Shown piece after piece: positions 11,805 through 24,090 of a stretch of 64,000 bases of DNA; positions within the stretch are counted from its first letter, which is position 1; each line of letters starts with the position of its first letter. Below the pieces are notes generated by a model, which ran no database searches, had not been told where the DNA came from, and saw only the letters and a list, made by a program, of their open reading frames with translations. Location of the stretch: contig CM075940.1 in the NCBI GenBank assembly GCA_038030265.1, forward strand, positions 29,922,940-29,986,939, written 5' to 3'. This DNA comes from Corythucha ciliata. Its lineage: Eukaryota > Arthropoda > Insecta > Hemiptera > Tingidae. Made by a program: the position numbers and the translations under genes.

Positions 11805-14800
11805 CATTCACGATATAATTAAAATTTGCGCTTACAAACATTTTTACTACGCTTAATTGTTTCTGGGGCAGCTTACAGAGAAATATGACAAAAACCACAA
11901 TAAATATACGTTTGAAACGGCACTCATGCGGCGACCGCCTGTCAAGAAAGTGAATATATCATTCCAAATATTTTCAAACTTTTCTTCAGGTACCTCCCCC
12001 CCCCCCCGCCATAATATACTCTTATTGTGGAATCCTTTTCCTTTCGACTCTTTTTCCCTGTAAAATATGATTTTGTGAAGGTTGTTTGTAACTGCAAAAT
12101 TGATGACCGTAAAGATACTTATTTTCAGCGATGTGGCAATCCTTCAAATCCTTTTTCCCACCACTTCCCCTCCAACTACCGTCATACTTACCTGACACGC
12201 CTTTTCTGCTAACCAGTCATTTAATGAAGTTGGAAGGGGGGGGGGCTTGTTAAGAACGAGGTTGGGTGGAGGGTTAAAAGGGGGCGCGGATTTTGCTGTA
12301 GTTTCATTTTTCCTGGGTCGTGAGAACAGAAGTATGGTGACTCACGAAATTTAATTAAACCAGGCCGAGTCGCGCTATTCCCGTTCCCCTGGCACTCGCC
12401 GAAGTTCTACGTTATGAATTTAGATTTATCGCTACTTTATTTCAAATTTATCAGAATGAATAGACGTTTTAAAAAAGTGATCAGTCTTGACTGATGATTT
12501 TTTTTTTATTTGTTGGAATCAGAAAAAGGTAAAATTTACATTACTGGAATCACTTCTAAAAAAAAAGGACAAGTCCCACTAGTTTTTCGATTTCTTGTCA
12601 CAGTGATAAATTGCCCATGATCTTTCAGAAAAACCTGTGGTTCGCTCCACTTTTCTTCCATCCTTGGAGAAACATTGTTTTTAAAAAATGAAACGAGGTA
12701 GAATTCGTAGAAAAAGATAAAAATAACCATCCGTCAAAGTCGATCTTTCAAATTTTTGTGCACTCTGAAAATTACCTCCGTCCCCCACCGCTAGCCCTTC
12801 AACTACCTTCGTTCAACACTTTCACCAATCTATCAAAGATTTCAAAAAGTGAACAAGAGAATCAATAATCAAGCAGACGCTGTAGCTAGGTTGTACATTG
12901 TACATCAATTGTAATTTGGACTGTAGAAAAATTGAAAAGTTTAAACGCCTGTTTTTTGGCAAGCAATTAACAATTGAATTGAAAACAATTAACCATTCAT
13001 CAGTCAGCGTTGAAGGATGAAAGAGTTAGACTCATTAATGTATTTAAAATACTGTAGTTGAATTAACAATGTTAAGGCCATAGTTATAATAAAATAGCAA
13101 CATTTCAAGAAGTTGCAGGATGTCAATTGGATTGAACAGGACGAGTTTTCTGCGTCTTCGCAGTAAAACATTTCTGGGAAATCCTTGTTGAAAAAATCAA
13201 TACTTGTATCCCTTCAACCGAGGAATCCATCAAACGCGAATCTCTCTCAATACTTAACGTTGCGAATCCTCCGACAGCCTGTCAACTTTTTTTTTTTTAC
13301 GACTTCAGGTTCAAAAAGCCAGGAGATGTTATTCTCCTTGAAAATATTTTACATGTCTGTTCTCCCATTGTTCGGGTAAGTTGACGGGGTGGGAGAGATT
13401 TTCTTTCAAATGGAGGGCATGAGGGGGTTAATATGAAACGCTTATTGCGCCCTTGATATCTAGAGTGTGATCGAAAACTAATGACGCCACTTTTTTTTCT
13501 CTACAGAAGAGAGCACCTTTTTTTTTTCCTTTCTTCCTTTTTCGCCATGAGTGTGCCAAGTGTCTGCCAGACTGTCAAGTCGAAGTAAACTTGGTGATTT
13601 GAAGACTTCAAAGGATCGTTTCAACCTTTTCCTGTTGCTTTCGTTCGGTGTAATGGAGAAGTTTTAGGAAGGGTTGAACGTTTTTTTCACGCCTGAAGGA
13701 TTAAAGAATTGGAGGCTGGAATGATTCATTTCTAAGAATTAATTCAATAGTAAAATTATTGATACACTACACGGCTTCTGTCTATATTTAAACTAAATTA
13801 CCCATTAGGACGGAATAGTTGGATTTTAAGGCAGCGGATTGGTGAGCTGCCCATTGTATAGTCAATTTGTGGGGAACAGCTGTCAGTTTCTGTGTCGCAA
13901 TGTCTTGGTTAACAAGGTCAAATTATCTAGCCAGTTGTCACTAAGGTAAAATGTTACATTTCTGAAGCAGATTAGATGTTCCCGGGACTCTAGGCTCTTT
14001 AGAAACCAACGCAAACGCTCGCGATTAACTCCGTATTTTTCAGTCACTGAATATTTTTATGACACATAGCTCGTATCTGCATAATAATTTGGCCGCGGGT
14101 CAATTTGGCGGAAATTCAACTGTTATTAATTTAAACAAACTAATTTTACCTGGTTTTAATTGATTATTTGCATAGGAAAACATGAATATACATATCTACC
14201 AGGTTTTTTTTATAGCTTAGTAGAAGTAATATTAACTGAATTCTTTGAAGTCTGATGAAACAAACGTCCTCTTTTTTCTTTCTCACCCAAGAACTCTATA
14301 ATATTAAAGCAGGAAGAGATTTTCTTATTTTACTATACCTAAAAAGAACCGTGAAAGAAACTGAATCGTTTTGTTTCGACTTCTCGCTAACTGATGAACA
14401 ATGCTGTCTTCTTTTCTTCCTTTTTCCTCTTGTTTCTCTTCCTCAATAAGGGACTAAAACGCTTTCTAGACAACCAGTAGATTGTAACGTAAGCCCTTCC
14501 TGGTTATTGCTGTTTAGCAAACAAACGCGAACGTTAGTTCAGTGTTTTTCTATGAAATGAAACAAGTTCCCCTTATGTTTGACTTCCCCCGCCTGCACAA
14601 AAAAAAAAAAAAAAAAAAATTGTTTGTTTTGTCACGTTTTCCCAAACAAAAATAAAGGTTGTTCAAGCCTTACCTCAACCTTGCTTCACAGTTTGTACGT
14701 TATATATTTGCTGGATGACCAATAACGAGTGCAGCGGCGTGTAACCGCAGAAATCGTCCCGGGAGGGGTGAAACCGGCTGTCTCCGAAAGGAGAAGAACG

Positions 14801-16384
14801 GGGTCATGGATGCATTATTACGCTTATCCCTGATACTGCGATGGTGTGAGGGGGGGGGGTGAGAAAAGAGAGGTATTGGCTAATATTTAACTTCACGGTT
14901 GCAAAGTCAATATCCGTGGTGATATTAGGCAAATACCCTCCGGCGGCGAAATGACCAGTTTTCTGGCCGTAAAATCAGATAGTGAGGCATAGACGATCAG
15001 TTTTCGAAAGAGTATTGAAATATCAGAGGGTGAAAAATGACCTTTTCCTTCCTGAATAGTCAATGTTGGGAGTGAAATTAGCATTGAGGCACTAATATCG
15101 GTTAAATTACGAGTTTTTGGACCAAACGCGACTAAATGGGAAGTTTCGCGCCTGAATAATTTGTTTAGATGTGCGTTAACAGTTAGTCTAACGAATTTGC
15201 AGGAGGCGGGGCAATTTTAACCGTGGCTAATTAGAGGTTTTTTGGCAGCTCCGTTCTTTTCAGCCACGGTTTACACGTCGAGTAATCAGTTTCTGAAGGA
15301 ACGATTTGCCAGTTTTCGTAGCTGAGTAATCGATTTCAGAGGTAAATATCCACTGATTGCACCGACTGTGACACGATCATAGCGAAATAGCGATCAAGGC
15401 GATCATAGCGGATTTCACACCGAGTGGTGAACGTAAAATGGCTGATACTGGACAGTTTTGAGCCGCCTGGTGTGCACTGGGGTCTCTGTCGAGCCCCAAA
15501 AGACAATCATAAAAGTTATCATAAAAAGTTGACTTGTTGCCACCATTAACGGCAATCCTGGGGCTTCAGAGAGAGACTTTCCGCTGGTGAAATATCAGGG
15601 CATAACCCCCTCCACCTCAGAGGAATTCGAACACTCATTTTAAGAGAGGAATACCCCCTAGAACCCTAACATTTTCCCTAGTGGCTAGCCCTGGATAAGT
15701 TTTTATTTGGCCGAGTAGCCCAATACTTGCGTATTTCATTTATTTAATTAGCCCAAGTCGCTTTTTAGCGTCTCTTTATTATGTCAACCGCGAAATAACC
15801 CAAAACATGGTAACTCAACACTGTATACATCTGATTCCCCGTCTCCGGGTCCATCTTGCCGTTAATTAATGTCCACAAATAAATTGCGTGGATGTTCGTC
15901 TCTGCAAACCTTTAGAGGGATTGTATTGCCCAATTAGTGAGTTTCAATGGAAAATTTTACTTTTTACTGGCGTGTTTCCATATTTTTGTGGTGGGATAAA
16001 AAAAAACACGTTTATATGGATCAATCAGTCAGTGTAAATTGACAGTTTTTGAATCAAGCTAATTTTTGGAATTAAATATTCAAGTTTGTTCAAATAGCCA
16101 TACTGCTGGGGCAAGAATAATCAATTAAATGATGGTTAAAACATGCTAGCGACACTTGACACAACGACAGCTAAGAGCTCGCCAACTTCCAATCAATCGC
16201 CAGGCTGCTAGAAATTGCGACTGACATGCATCAGCTGGATGGATCCAACCCCCCCCCCTCCTATCACCTATTAGTAAGGAGAACGCGTTGTGACCACGAA
16301 ACAACCACCAAGCTGTCAAAGAACGTGTTTTAGGGTTTCTCACCTCTCTTCGTAAAATGAGTCGACCATTCACCAGGATCCCCC
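11805..16384. other. intron 3 sequence, no gene seen
   Basis: Mostly unassigned AT-rich DNA. Noted items are a 12-base C run at 11996-12007, G runs near 12237 and 14850, and A runs near 14600. The 14.9-15.4 kb part has a loose repetition of phrases such as cagtttt...cg and ggccgtaaaat about every 35-60 bases, a possible very decayed member of the minisatellite family seen elsewhere in the window. Confidence 0.4.
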
Positions 16385-16650
16385 ACCACTGTTAAGGCAC
16401 TATAAAACCCGAGTACTGCAACACGCAAACCGGCGCCATACTTGGTCCCTCATATGATTATAATTATCACCTGATCTCATTGACAAGTAGGATATTTTTA
16501 TTTATTTCCAACGCGTTCCGCGTTTGTTTGCTGTTACGATGACAATTTTTTCATTCATGATATTTTGTTTACCCTAACGACTGAGGGACCAAATATGGCG
16601 CTGAAATCCGTGTTGCAGTACCTGTGTTTTAAAGGTTCTCTACCACTGTC
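16385..16650. mobile_element. MITE-like element with about 60-bp inverted repeats
   Basis: Left arm 16399-16453 and right arm 16581-16640 are inverted copies; both contain gtactgcaacacg and gcgccata(c/t)ttggtccctca. The core between them is short, non-coding and AT-rich with a small palindrome around ccaacgcgttccgcg. The size and structure fit a non-autonomous DNA transposon. Target duplications are not certain and no superfamily is assigned. Confidence 0.65.
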
Positions 16651-19260
16651 TGTCATTTTTGAAACAAAATTCTCCAAATTGATACATTTTCACGCTTCAA
16701 CGTCATAAATCTGAACGAGTTCCTCATAGGTAGCAGTGAATTATCTAAAACAGCCGAAGTAGGAACCTTGAAATTTTAACTATCGCCGAGCATACAAGCT
16801 CTCTTTAATGATTTAATTAATAATTAATTATTTAATCAGATAAATTTCTTATCTTATTAATTTGAATATTAGTTTACGACGCTCAGGAGTTAATGTGAAT
16901 AAAAAAAGTCCTGCCAGGAAAAGTAGCCAGAACTGCAAACCTGTAAACAAGGTGGTAAATAACCTCATTTTATGACAGGTAGTGGGTGGGATCTATTTGG
17001 GATACACCCAACTTTTTCCCCCACCTCGCAAGACCGTCGTCACTCTGGAGAAAAGGGCAAACTGTCAAGTAAGCGATGAGTCAGTCGAGTTTTTAGAGAT
17101 AATTAGTGAGTTAGGTAGTTTTTCTTCCTTTTTTAAAAAAAAAAATATGTAAAAATAAAACAAAAGTTTCTCATTTTGAACTGGGTGACATGCTGAAAAC
17201 TAATTCCAACCGTTGCAGACAAAGAAAAAAAACTCTTTTCGACTCAATGTGTCACTTCATAGCCGAGATCATGTCATCTAGGTCGAAGTATTTACTCTTG
17301 AAAACATTATTTCACTCCGAAGAATAAAACATAATAATTGAAATTCTAATTCTCGCTAAATTGTATTGTTTTTACCTTTGATCTTTTAACGAAATTGCTT
17401 TGATGAAAAGTGAAGGAATGAAACCGAATTAAATATTTGTCTAGGCTTGGAAAAATTATCTTTTAAGAAAAATAAATTTGTTAAGGAGGAGGAATGCGTC
17501 TTTGCATTAGATAAACACAATTATTTGTCTTTCTCAACACAGCTCAGTGACCATAGTAATGCGAATAACACCATGAAATTAGAAGCCACCAAATAATATT
17601 AATTGTCAAATTAAAATATAGGTGTCTCCGAATATCCGAGTTGTGTAAATTGTGTAAGAGCGGAGAGAACTGAAATAATAACATGTAAACCCACTACCGC
17701 TAAAAGTTGACTCTTATTTTGCATTCAAGTTTACCAGTAAACTTGTAAATGACCTGGCATAACACTCGCGTATTTTAGTTTATGGCAGCCATGCGGCTCT
17801 CATGAATATTCAAAACGATGAAATTTAACGCGAGACAGACAAGTTTTAAGGGAAGTTGGGGGATTTTTATGAAAAATTCGTTTTATTTTTCCATTGATCT
17901 ATGGATTCGGTAGTTTAAGACAACTTTACATTTTAAATTGACGCATTGCAAAGCCTTTGAGCCTCTCCCATTTTCCAGGACATTGTGACCTCTGGTACCC
18001 AGGGGCGGCAGCGTCCGGCTTGGGATCACCAACATAGTCGAACCTCTTGAAAGTCTTTGTCAAATTACACGAGGGTTTTTAGGCGTTTTCTTTTTTATCA
18101 ATTATACTCCCCCCCCCCGCTCCACGAAAAACGCTCTATTTTATGCAAAATGGGCAACCTAGTGAAGAAATTCCTGGGGAAGTTTATGATTATAGTCATC
18201 AAAAGTTTAATAAATATCCCGAAACTCTGAAAACGCCCCCAGGCCAGAGCCGGATATTAGCTATCTGGCAGAATATTGGATGCATCCGAGTCTCCATTTC
18301 AACGTCAGACCCTCATTGGTCACACCAACCTGGCAACCGAACCGAGCTAGACCGCTCCTGCCCTTGACGGGAGCAGAGGGCGTCTGTGCTATGAACTCCG
18401 CAACTGGCTCTTGTCCTGCCTTTTGGCAAAACCGAGCTAGGGAGAACCTCCACCCCCCCTTCCACAATGTTTCAGTTCGATAACATAGTTCAACACCGGT
18501 TATGATTCGATTCATTTCTTCGTTTGCCTTAAGCCTTAAGGATGACAAATCACGGACAATCACGAGCTCATCAAAGCTAAGGGGTCGGGGGGGGGGGGGG
18601 GCATCGAGCGCAGAGCTCAGAAAACGCAAACAGTACAGCGCTCGTACTGAAGGGTGTCGTAGATATGACTGCAAAATACTAAAATTATCATCCCAGGGCG
18701 TTATTTTTTTAAAAAATAGAATGTTGAATGACATTTTTCAATAGCAAGTTCTCATCATTACTTTTTAAAACAGCCCTCGTGTTATATTTTAGCCCGGGAG
18801 GGGTGCCGGTGAAGGAAAAAAGTTGGTAGAGGCAAATGTTTTTTTTGGTCATGCCTGAGAGCAGGCACCATTTTATAAAATTCCACTCCAACATCTCTAA
18901 AAAAGGAAATATCATGTTTCTGAAAAAAAAAGTGTTTGACCCAGGAAACGAAAAAAATCAGGGAGGAAATGAAATACTTGAATGGGCGACGGACACTCCC
19001 TCCAACCTCATTTGACTTGAAAACAACGCGTGAGCTTCGAGCCAAGAAAATGTCAATTCTTTGTGTGCTGGGAAGGGCAACGAGAAACTTCGATTTCTCT
19101 GAATACAATTTAAACAAAAACATAAATAAATCCTATAAGTAATGAGAAAAAACTTGAATATTTACTTATTTTTCATGCCGAGCGATTTCTAGTGGATTGA
19201 GTATTGAAGTCAGGTGGAATAATTGAATGAAATTAAATTAAGAAAAGGGCGTCTCGATTC
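16651..19260. other. intron 3 sequence, no gene seen
   Basis: AT-rich unassigned DNA. A more GC-rich patch at 18.26-18.70 kb has a 157-codon minus-strand open frame with no recognisable domain and a 15-base G run (18587-18601); it reads like repeat DNA rather than a gene. Confidence 0.4.
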
Positions 19261-19261
19261 A

Positions 19262-19350
19262 AGTTAAAATGAAACATTTTTCACTCCCTGGAGGGCTCAA
19301 ACCCGCGACCTCTCAATATAAAGTCCAACACGCTCACATCACGGAAGATT
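19262..19350 (-). mobile_element. tRNA-like SINE head
   Basis: On the minus strand GTGAGCGTGTTGGACTTTAT is followed by GAGAGGTCGCGGGTTTGAGCCC, matching the second half of a tRNA with an RNA polymerase III B-box. The acceptor stem does not close, so this is a tRNA-derived SINE or pseudogene, not a working tRNA. Confidence 0.4.
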
Positions 19351-19664
19351 CGCTCATCTGCTTTATACGTGTATTTTTGAAATGGAATCTTCGTCAGTAA
19401 AATTATAGAGCAAAACCAAAGTTTCAGGACTACCCAATCGAGTTGTGAGTGACAGCTCTGCGCCCCTAAAAGTTAGCTAAAGGGGGGGGGGGCTAAACTT
19501 ACCTAGTAGGCATAAGGCGTCTTCTATTATCACTCAGCGATCCTTCAGCGCCCTTTTTTTCTTTTTTTTCTTTTTTTTTTTGATGGGCTGCGAGAGTTAC
19601 TGAAATGTCACGGACGTCCATTGTTCGGGAAAGCCCCCCCCCCCCCATGGGCTTTGTCGGAAGT

Positions 19665-20090
19665 TTATTTTCCATGTTATCTTATTCTTCGGCCTACGGG
19701 TGTCAGCTTTGGGGCTGCACCAAGAAAAGTAATGCCAAAGTCATACAAACTTTTCAAAACAAAGTTTTGAGAATGATAACAAAATGCGCCCTGGTATATG
19801 TACGGAGGGCTTGACCTGCATCGTGACCTGTAAGTTGAAACGGTGGCAGAAGCTATGGAAAAACGAGCAGAGGAGCACGAAAATAGGCTCCACAAACACC
19901 CTAATGTTGAGGCACTCGCCCTGATGGATACTTCAGGAGACCTACGACTGCTAAAAAGGACCAAACCCCTCGACTTTACATTATTAGTGTAGTGAAGCCA
20001 CAAACTGTGTAAAGTGAAAGTGAAGTTGCTAGATGTTATTTATTTCTTATTTGTTTATAGCAGTTGCAACATGTAATAAATGAGGAAAAA
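19665..20090 (+). pseudogene. 3' end of a jockey-like non-LTR retrotransposon
   Basis: The reading frame SSAYGCQLWGCTKKSNAK, then VIQTFQNKVLRMITKC, is the C-terminal region after the reverse transcriptase catalytic domain of jockey-type elements. After a frameshift near 19800 it continues as VETVAEAMEKRAEEHENRL, then TSGDLRLLKRTKPLDF and a stop at about 19990. An A-rich 3' region follows (to about 20090). The rest of the element is missing, which is the usual 5' truncation of such insertions. It lies antisense to the receptor gene in intron 3. Confidence 0.8.
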
Positions 20091-20189
20091 AATCTTATTC
20101 TTCAAAAACTAACTACTCGGCATCGTGAGTCCAGTATAAATAAGCATGTTTAAAAATAAAATAAAATAAAAAACGGGTTGAGTTTTGTG

Positions 20190-20285
20190 ATGAGTCCTCC
20201 TAGTGACTAGCAAGGGCACAACTACGAGCACATTGGACTAATATTCCAGAGGATGCAGGTTCGAACCCCACTTGGTGGGTCCTTT
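20190..20285 (+). mobile_element. tRNA-like SINE head
   Basis: The stretch gagcacattggacta, attccagaggatgcag and gttcgaacccc follows the order of a tRNA D-arm end, anticodon arm and T-arm, with a near-perfect B-box (GGTTCGAACCC). The ends do not pair into an acceptor stem, and the A-box is poor. A tRNA-derived SINE or tRNA pseudogene fits best. Confidence 0.45.
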
Positions 20286-20289
20286 TTCG

Positions 20290-23200
20290 CTCGACTCTTG
20301 AATGTTGATGGGTTAAACCCTTCTTTCGTCTTCCGCAACAAAATCAATTTCTTTTAAATTATTAAATTAAAAATTAAAGGAGACAACATCTTCTTTCCTT
20401 TATGAATTACACTAAGTGAAATTTAAAAAAAAAGAAAAAGTTATTCAATTTTAATTTTTAAAATAGTAGCTAATTGATTTGTTCCTTGTTCTTTTAAAAT
20501 TCAATGTTGAAAGTGGCGTTCTTTTCCGCATCCGCAAACCAAGCACTTCAGTTTGAAAGAAAACAAGACAAATTTTTTGTAGTGATTTGTGTCTACGGAA
20601 CCACGGGAAAGGAATATTTCTTAGAAGTGAACTCTTTTAACGAATATTTTGTTCTTTTAAGTCTAATGAAAATATTAAGTAACATCACCTTGGGTCTTTG
20701 GAGAAGGAGTGAGAAGAAGGGTCGCGTAGGACACCTCGACATTTTCGAACTTCCTCAGTGAAAAATGACTGAAATTCCCCGTGCTGTTCGCTGAAACTTA
20801 ACAGCAGTAAAACATTACGGTATTTCTTGTTTAATTAACTGACAATTACAATTTAAATTAAAGTTAGAACTCATTTAGTTTTTTTTTATTAATAAATTGA
20901 ACCTGGTTCATAAAAAAGTTCATCATTGTGTTTCTCTTGACTGATTTGCAGACAACTTTACCACTTGATTTCTGTATAAGCGGCAAAGTTCTTGAGAAAT
21001 GATTGACTGCGGAGCAAGTCATGAATTTTGTGGACCAAAAAAAAAAAAAAAAACAAAAAACAAACAGTAAAATTTAAAAAAAAATCCCCGACAAATTGAT
21101 CACCCGTAATGGGCTAATGGAGAGGGGAGTCGTTCCGATTCGTCTTATTAAGATAACTGGTTACCAATTTGGCTGACGCTTCTAATCAAAAATAAAAAAA
21201 AGTCTATAACGATCACGACTGCTGAATGAATTTTCAGCAGCAATGCTGAAAAAGCTTGCTCCTTCCTAAAGCTATGAGAGGGATTTTTTTGGTGAAATAT
21301 AAAAATTGAAACATTTTTAATTAATAAAATATCAACTATTTACTTTCTTTCGAAAAAATTGAAATGTGACACCAAAACAAATGAAAAATTACTTGAGCTT
21401 GCAGAATTACATTGAAATAACTAAGAAAAGTTAAATTTCTGGATCAACGTGACTAGCAAAAGCTCTACTGTAATTAAAGAAAAAGGAACTAAATTGTTAA
21501 CAGTTACCTCAATGCACATCTATTTTACGTAAAATCGAATTTCCTCTTTTATCTTTTTTTAATAGGAATTTTAAACGGTAGATTCATGCTCCACAGACAA
21601 TGGATTATCGTATGTATCCATTCTAAGACGTGAAATAGTTTAAACACTTCTAACACATGTATACAGGTACAATAATATAAAATACAGTCTACTATACCGT
21701 GAAAACAAATGAATAAAATAAATAAAATCCATGCACAAATATCCTAAGAAGATCAACTTGATAGAATCATCATATTTATACATTTTATTTACTTTTAAGT
21801 TATTCTTTTTAATTTTTTTTATTTAGGGAATGTTTTATTTATTTATTTGTTTTAGTTTAGATTTTTTTATTCTCTCTTGCTCTGGGTAGTTTTTTTTTTA
21901 CCATTAATGAAAAAAAGTCTGTGTTAAATTCGCCCATCACATATTTAAGGGGGGAAAAAAGTAAATACCTTGTTTGTTATTTTCAAAATGATTTTTGTCA
22001 GTAGTTGTATAAAATGTGGAATAAAAATGACTGTGTAATGTGTTCGCAATCGAGTTTTGCAAAGATGTTTTCAATAAACTTAAAAAAAATAAATTAGTCA
22101 AATACACATTTATTAGACGTGTTTTAGATGACAGAAATAAAACAAACCAAAAATGAATGATAATTGAAGGTCTTAATTATTTTGTGAGAAGAAAATGGCG
22201 TTTTGTTTTCAAGGGCGAATGTACCATGCATTATATACTTTCTACAGGCGTGTCAAAACATATAGGACTGAAATAATAAATATAGTATGTATATCAAATA
22301 GTATTAAATAGGTATTAAGTAATAAATATTTATAACGGTTTAAACAAAAGGCCGCAGAATCTAAGAATGTGTAAAGTAGTTCGTGTTTGTGTTTTTAGGT
22401 GTTTTTTAGTGTTCAAAGTTCTATGTTTTTTTTTCTACTTGTCTCAAGTTTTTTTTTTTTTTTTCCTTTTTGGCACTTTAATCTACTTGTATGATTTTGC
22501 CTACGTATATGTTTGAATTGGCTCAAATCACAACTGATAAGTCACATCCCAAATGCATTGGAAAAAGTGTATAGAACCTTAAGTCCCTGTTTTTGCTCCA
22601 ATCAAACTTATCACTCACTACTATCTCATTCACTCTTCACACACTCAACGTGGTGGTAAATGTGAAAAAACAAATGAAAAACAAAAATAAAATTTAAAAA
22701 AAAACTGAGTAATTCCATTCTGGTTCCCCCCTCCACTCACTGCCGCTAAAAAGTGGCTGTTAACATCCTCGAGAAAAGCTTACTCATAAATTGAAGAATA
22801 AAAGCTTTTAAAGTCATTGAAATTCATTGTCTAGCTCAAATAAAGTTCACTATATGTATCGAAGTTCCGTGTGTCCTTATGCGAATGTTGTGATGTCTTT
22901 CATGGACTTGTAAACTGTGTTAGGCCGGTCTTCAGAAAGTATGTCGCGAATCAAGCCTCTTGACTAGTAGGGCTTGTTTCGAGAACATTCAGGCCACACA
23001 TACGTGGCTCTGTGAAGCTCAGAAATTGAGCAGTATAGTTGGTACTCAACTATTGTTACCCAACCTCCCACCCCACCCCCTCCCAGAGTAATACTCGGCG
23101 GAAAACTCCACCCTTCTGCAATGCCCTTCTGAGGTGTGGCAACAGCCCACAGCACTACATTTTCAGACACTAAGGAAACACCAACAAGTGAATCTATGTC

Positions 23201-23680
23201 CCTAAGATTGGCACGCCCTCTCTCCACAGAGTTTTGCGCCCAAAGGTACTAGCTCACGTGTCTTCAGGGCACGCAGTTTTCTGGGGTTCTGGAGGGGATT
23301 TCTGTGCTTCTAGAAACTTGTTGAACGCACTAAGCTTGAAGACAATCATAAAGTTTGAATGTGTAGTTGATAACATTTTTTTAGTGACTGCATCACTATC
23401 GGCGTTGCAATGACATCATCAAATGTCCTGGTCATGTGACATAATCGTTATCGTGGGTGTTAAAGCAGCTTCTAATGGTGTATTTTACGAAGGGACTCTT
23501 TGGGTACTGGATTTCAAACCCCCCCCCCGTCCTTCCATGCCTGTGACTAGCTATGCACTTCGATCCCCTTACTACGCGGGTGTTTCTGTTGATGAGTGTT
23601 TTTTTTATACGCGCACCACACCTGAAATCCCCAACACGAAGCCGAGGTGCCGTCCCCTTTGCAGCAATAGAGATTGTATA
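20290..23680. other. intron 3, strongly AT-rich low-complexity DNA
   Basis: 20.3-22.7 kb is dominated by A and T with many short A or T runs and is nearly devoid of open frames. 22.9-23.5 kb is less biased and has a short minus-strand frame without a recognisable domain. No gene is seen. Confidence 0.5.
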
Positions 23681-23689
23681 GTTGGGATT

Positions 23690-24090
23690 CGAACACAGCG
23701 AGTCTGGGTGGTAAAGCCACGGCATTGTAGCTGTCGTTGCCACTTGTCGTATTTTCGCATTTCATGGCATGCTCGCTCTTTAAGTAACAGTCGTGGTAGA
23801 ACACCATCTGGCCAGAAATTTTGACCATTTTTGTGGAATGCTCCCCGCCTTTGGGCACTTCATGAAATACACGAGTATTGCACCATGTGACCGAGTCAAC
23901 CTGGTCATTTATTGAAATGGTTGTTCTAATAAACAACTCCTGTGTTTCATATTGTTTCCAGAGTCCCAGACGCTCAGATATTCATGAAATTACCAAAATT
24001 ATTGGTCTGATGGTGTTCCACTCTGACTGTTATACGTATACGATGAGATTTCATTCATGAAATGACTGGTGGCTACGACTATCCACACGA
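23690..24090. mobile_element. imperfect palindrome, MITE-like
   Basis: Segments at about 23783-23830 (aacagtcgtggtagaacacc...) and 23990-24033 (gatggtgttccactctgactg...) are inverted copies. Weaker pairing continues outward (gtcgttgccac against gtggctacgac) and inward around two atgaaat boxes. The left flank carries a tRNA B-box-like string on the minus strand (tgttcgaatccc near 23688). Structure fits a decayed foldback or MITE; boundaries are approximate. Confidence 0.45.

Noticed and set aside
18261..18734. 157-codon minus-strand frame in a GC-richer patch
   Set aside because: No known domain, runs through a 15-base G run and looks like repeat DNA; could be re-examined by genome copy number.
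20190..20285. Possible tRNA gene
   Set aside because: The T-arm and B-box are good, but the acceptor stem does not pair and the A-box is poor; SINE or pseudogene fits better.
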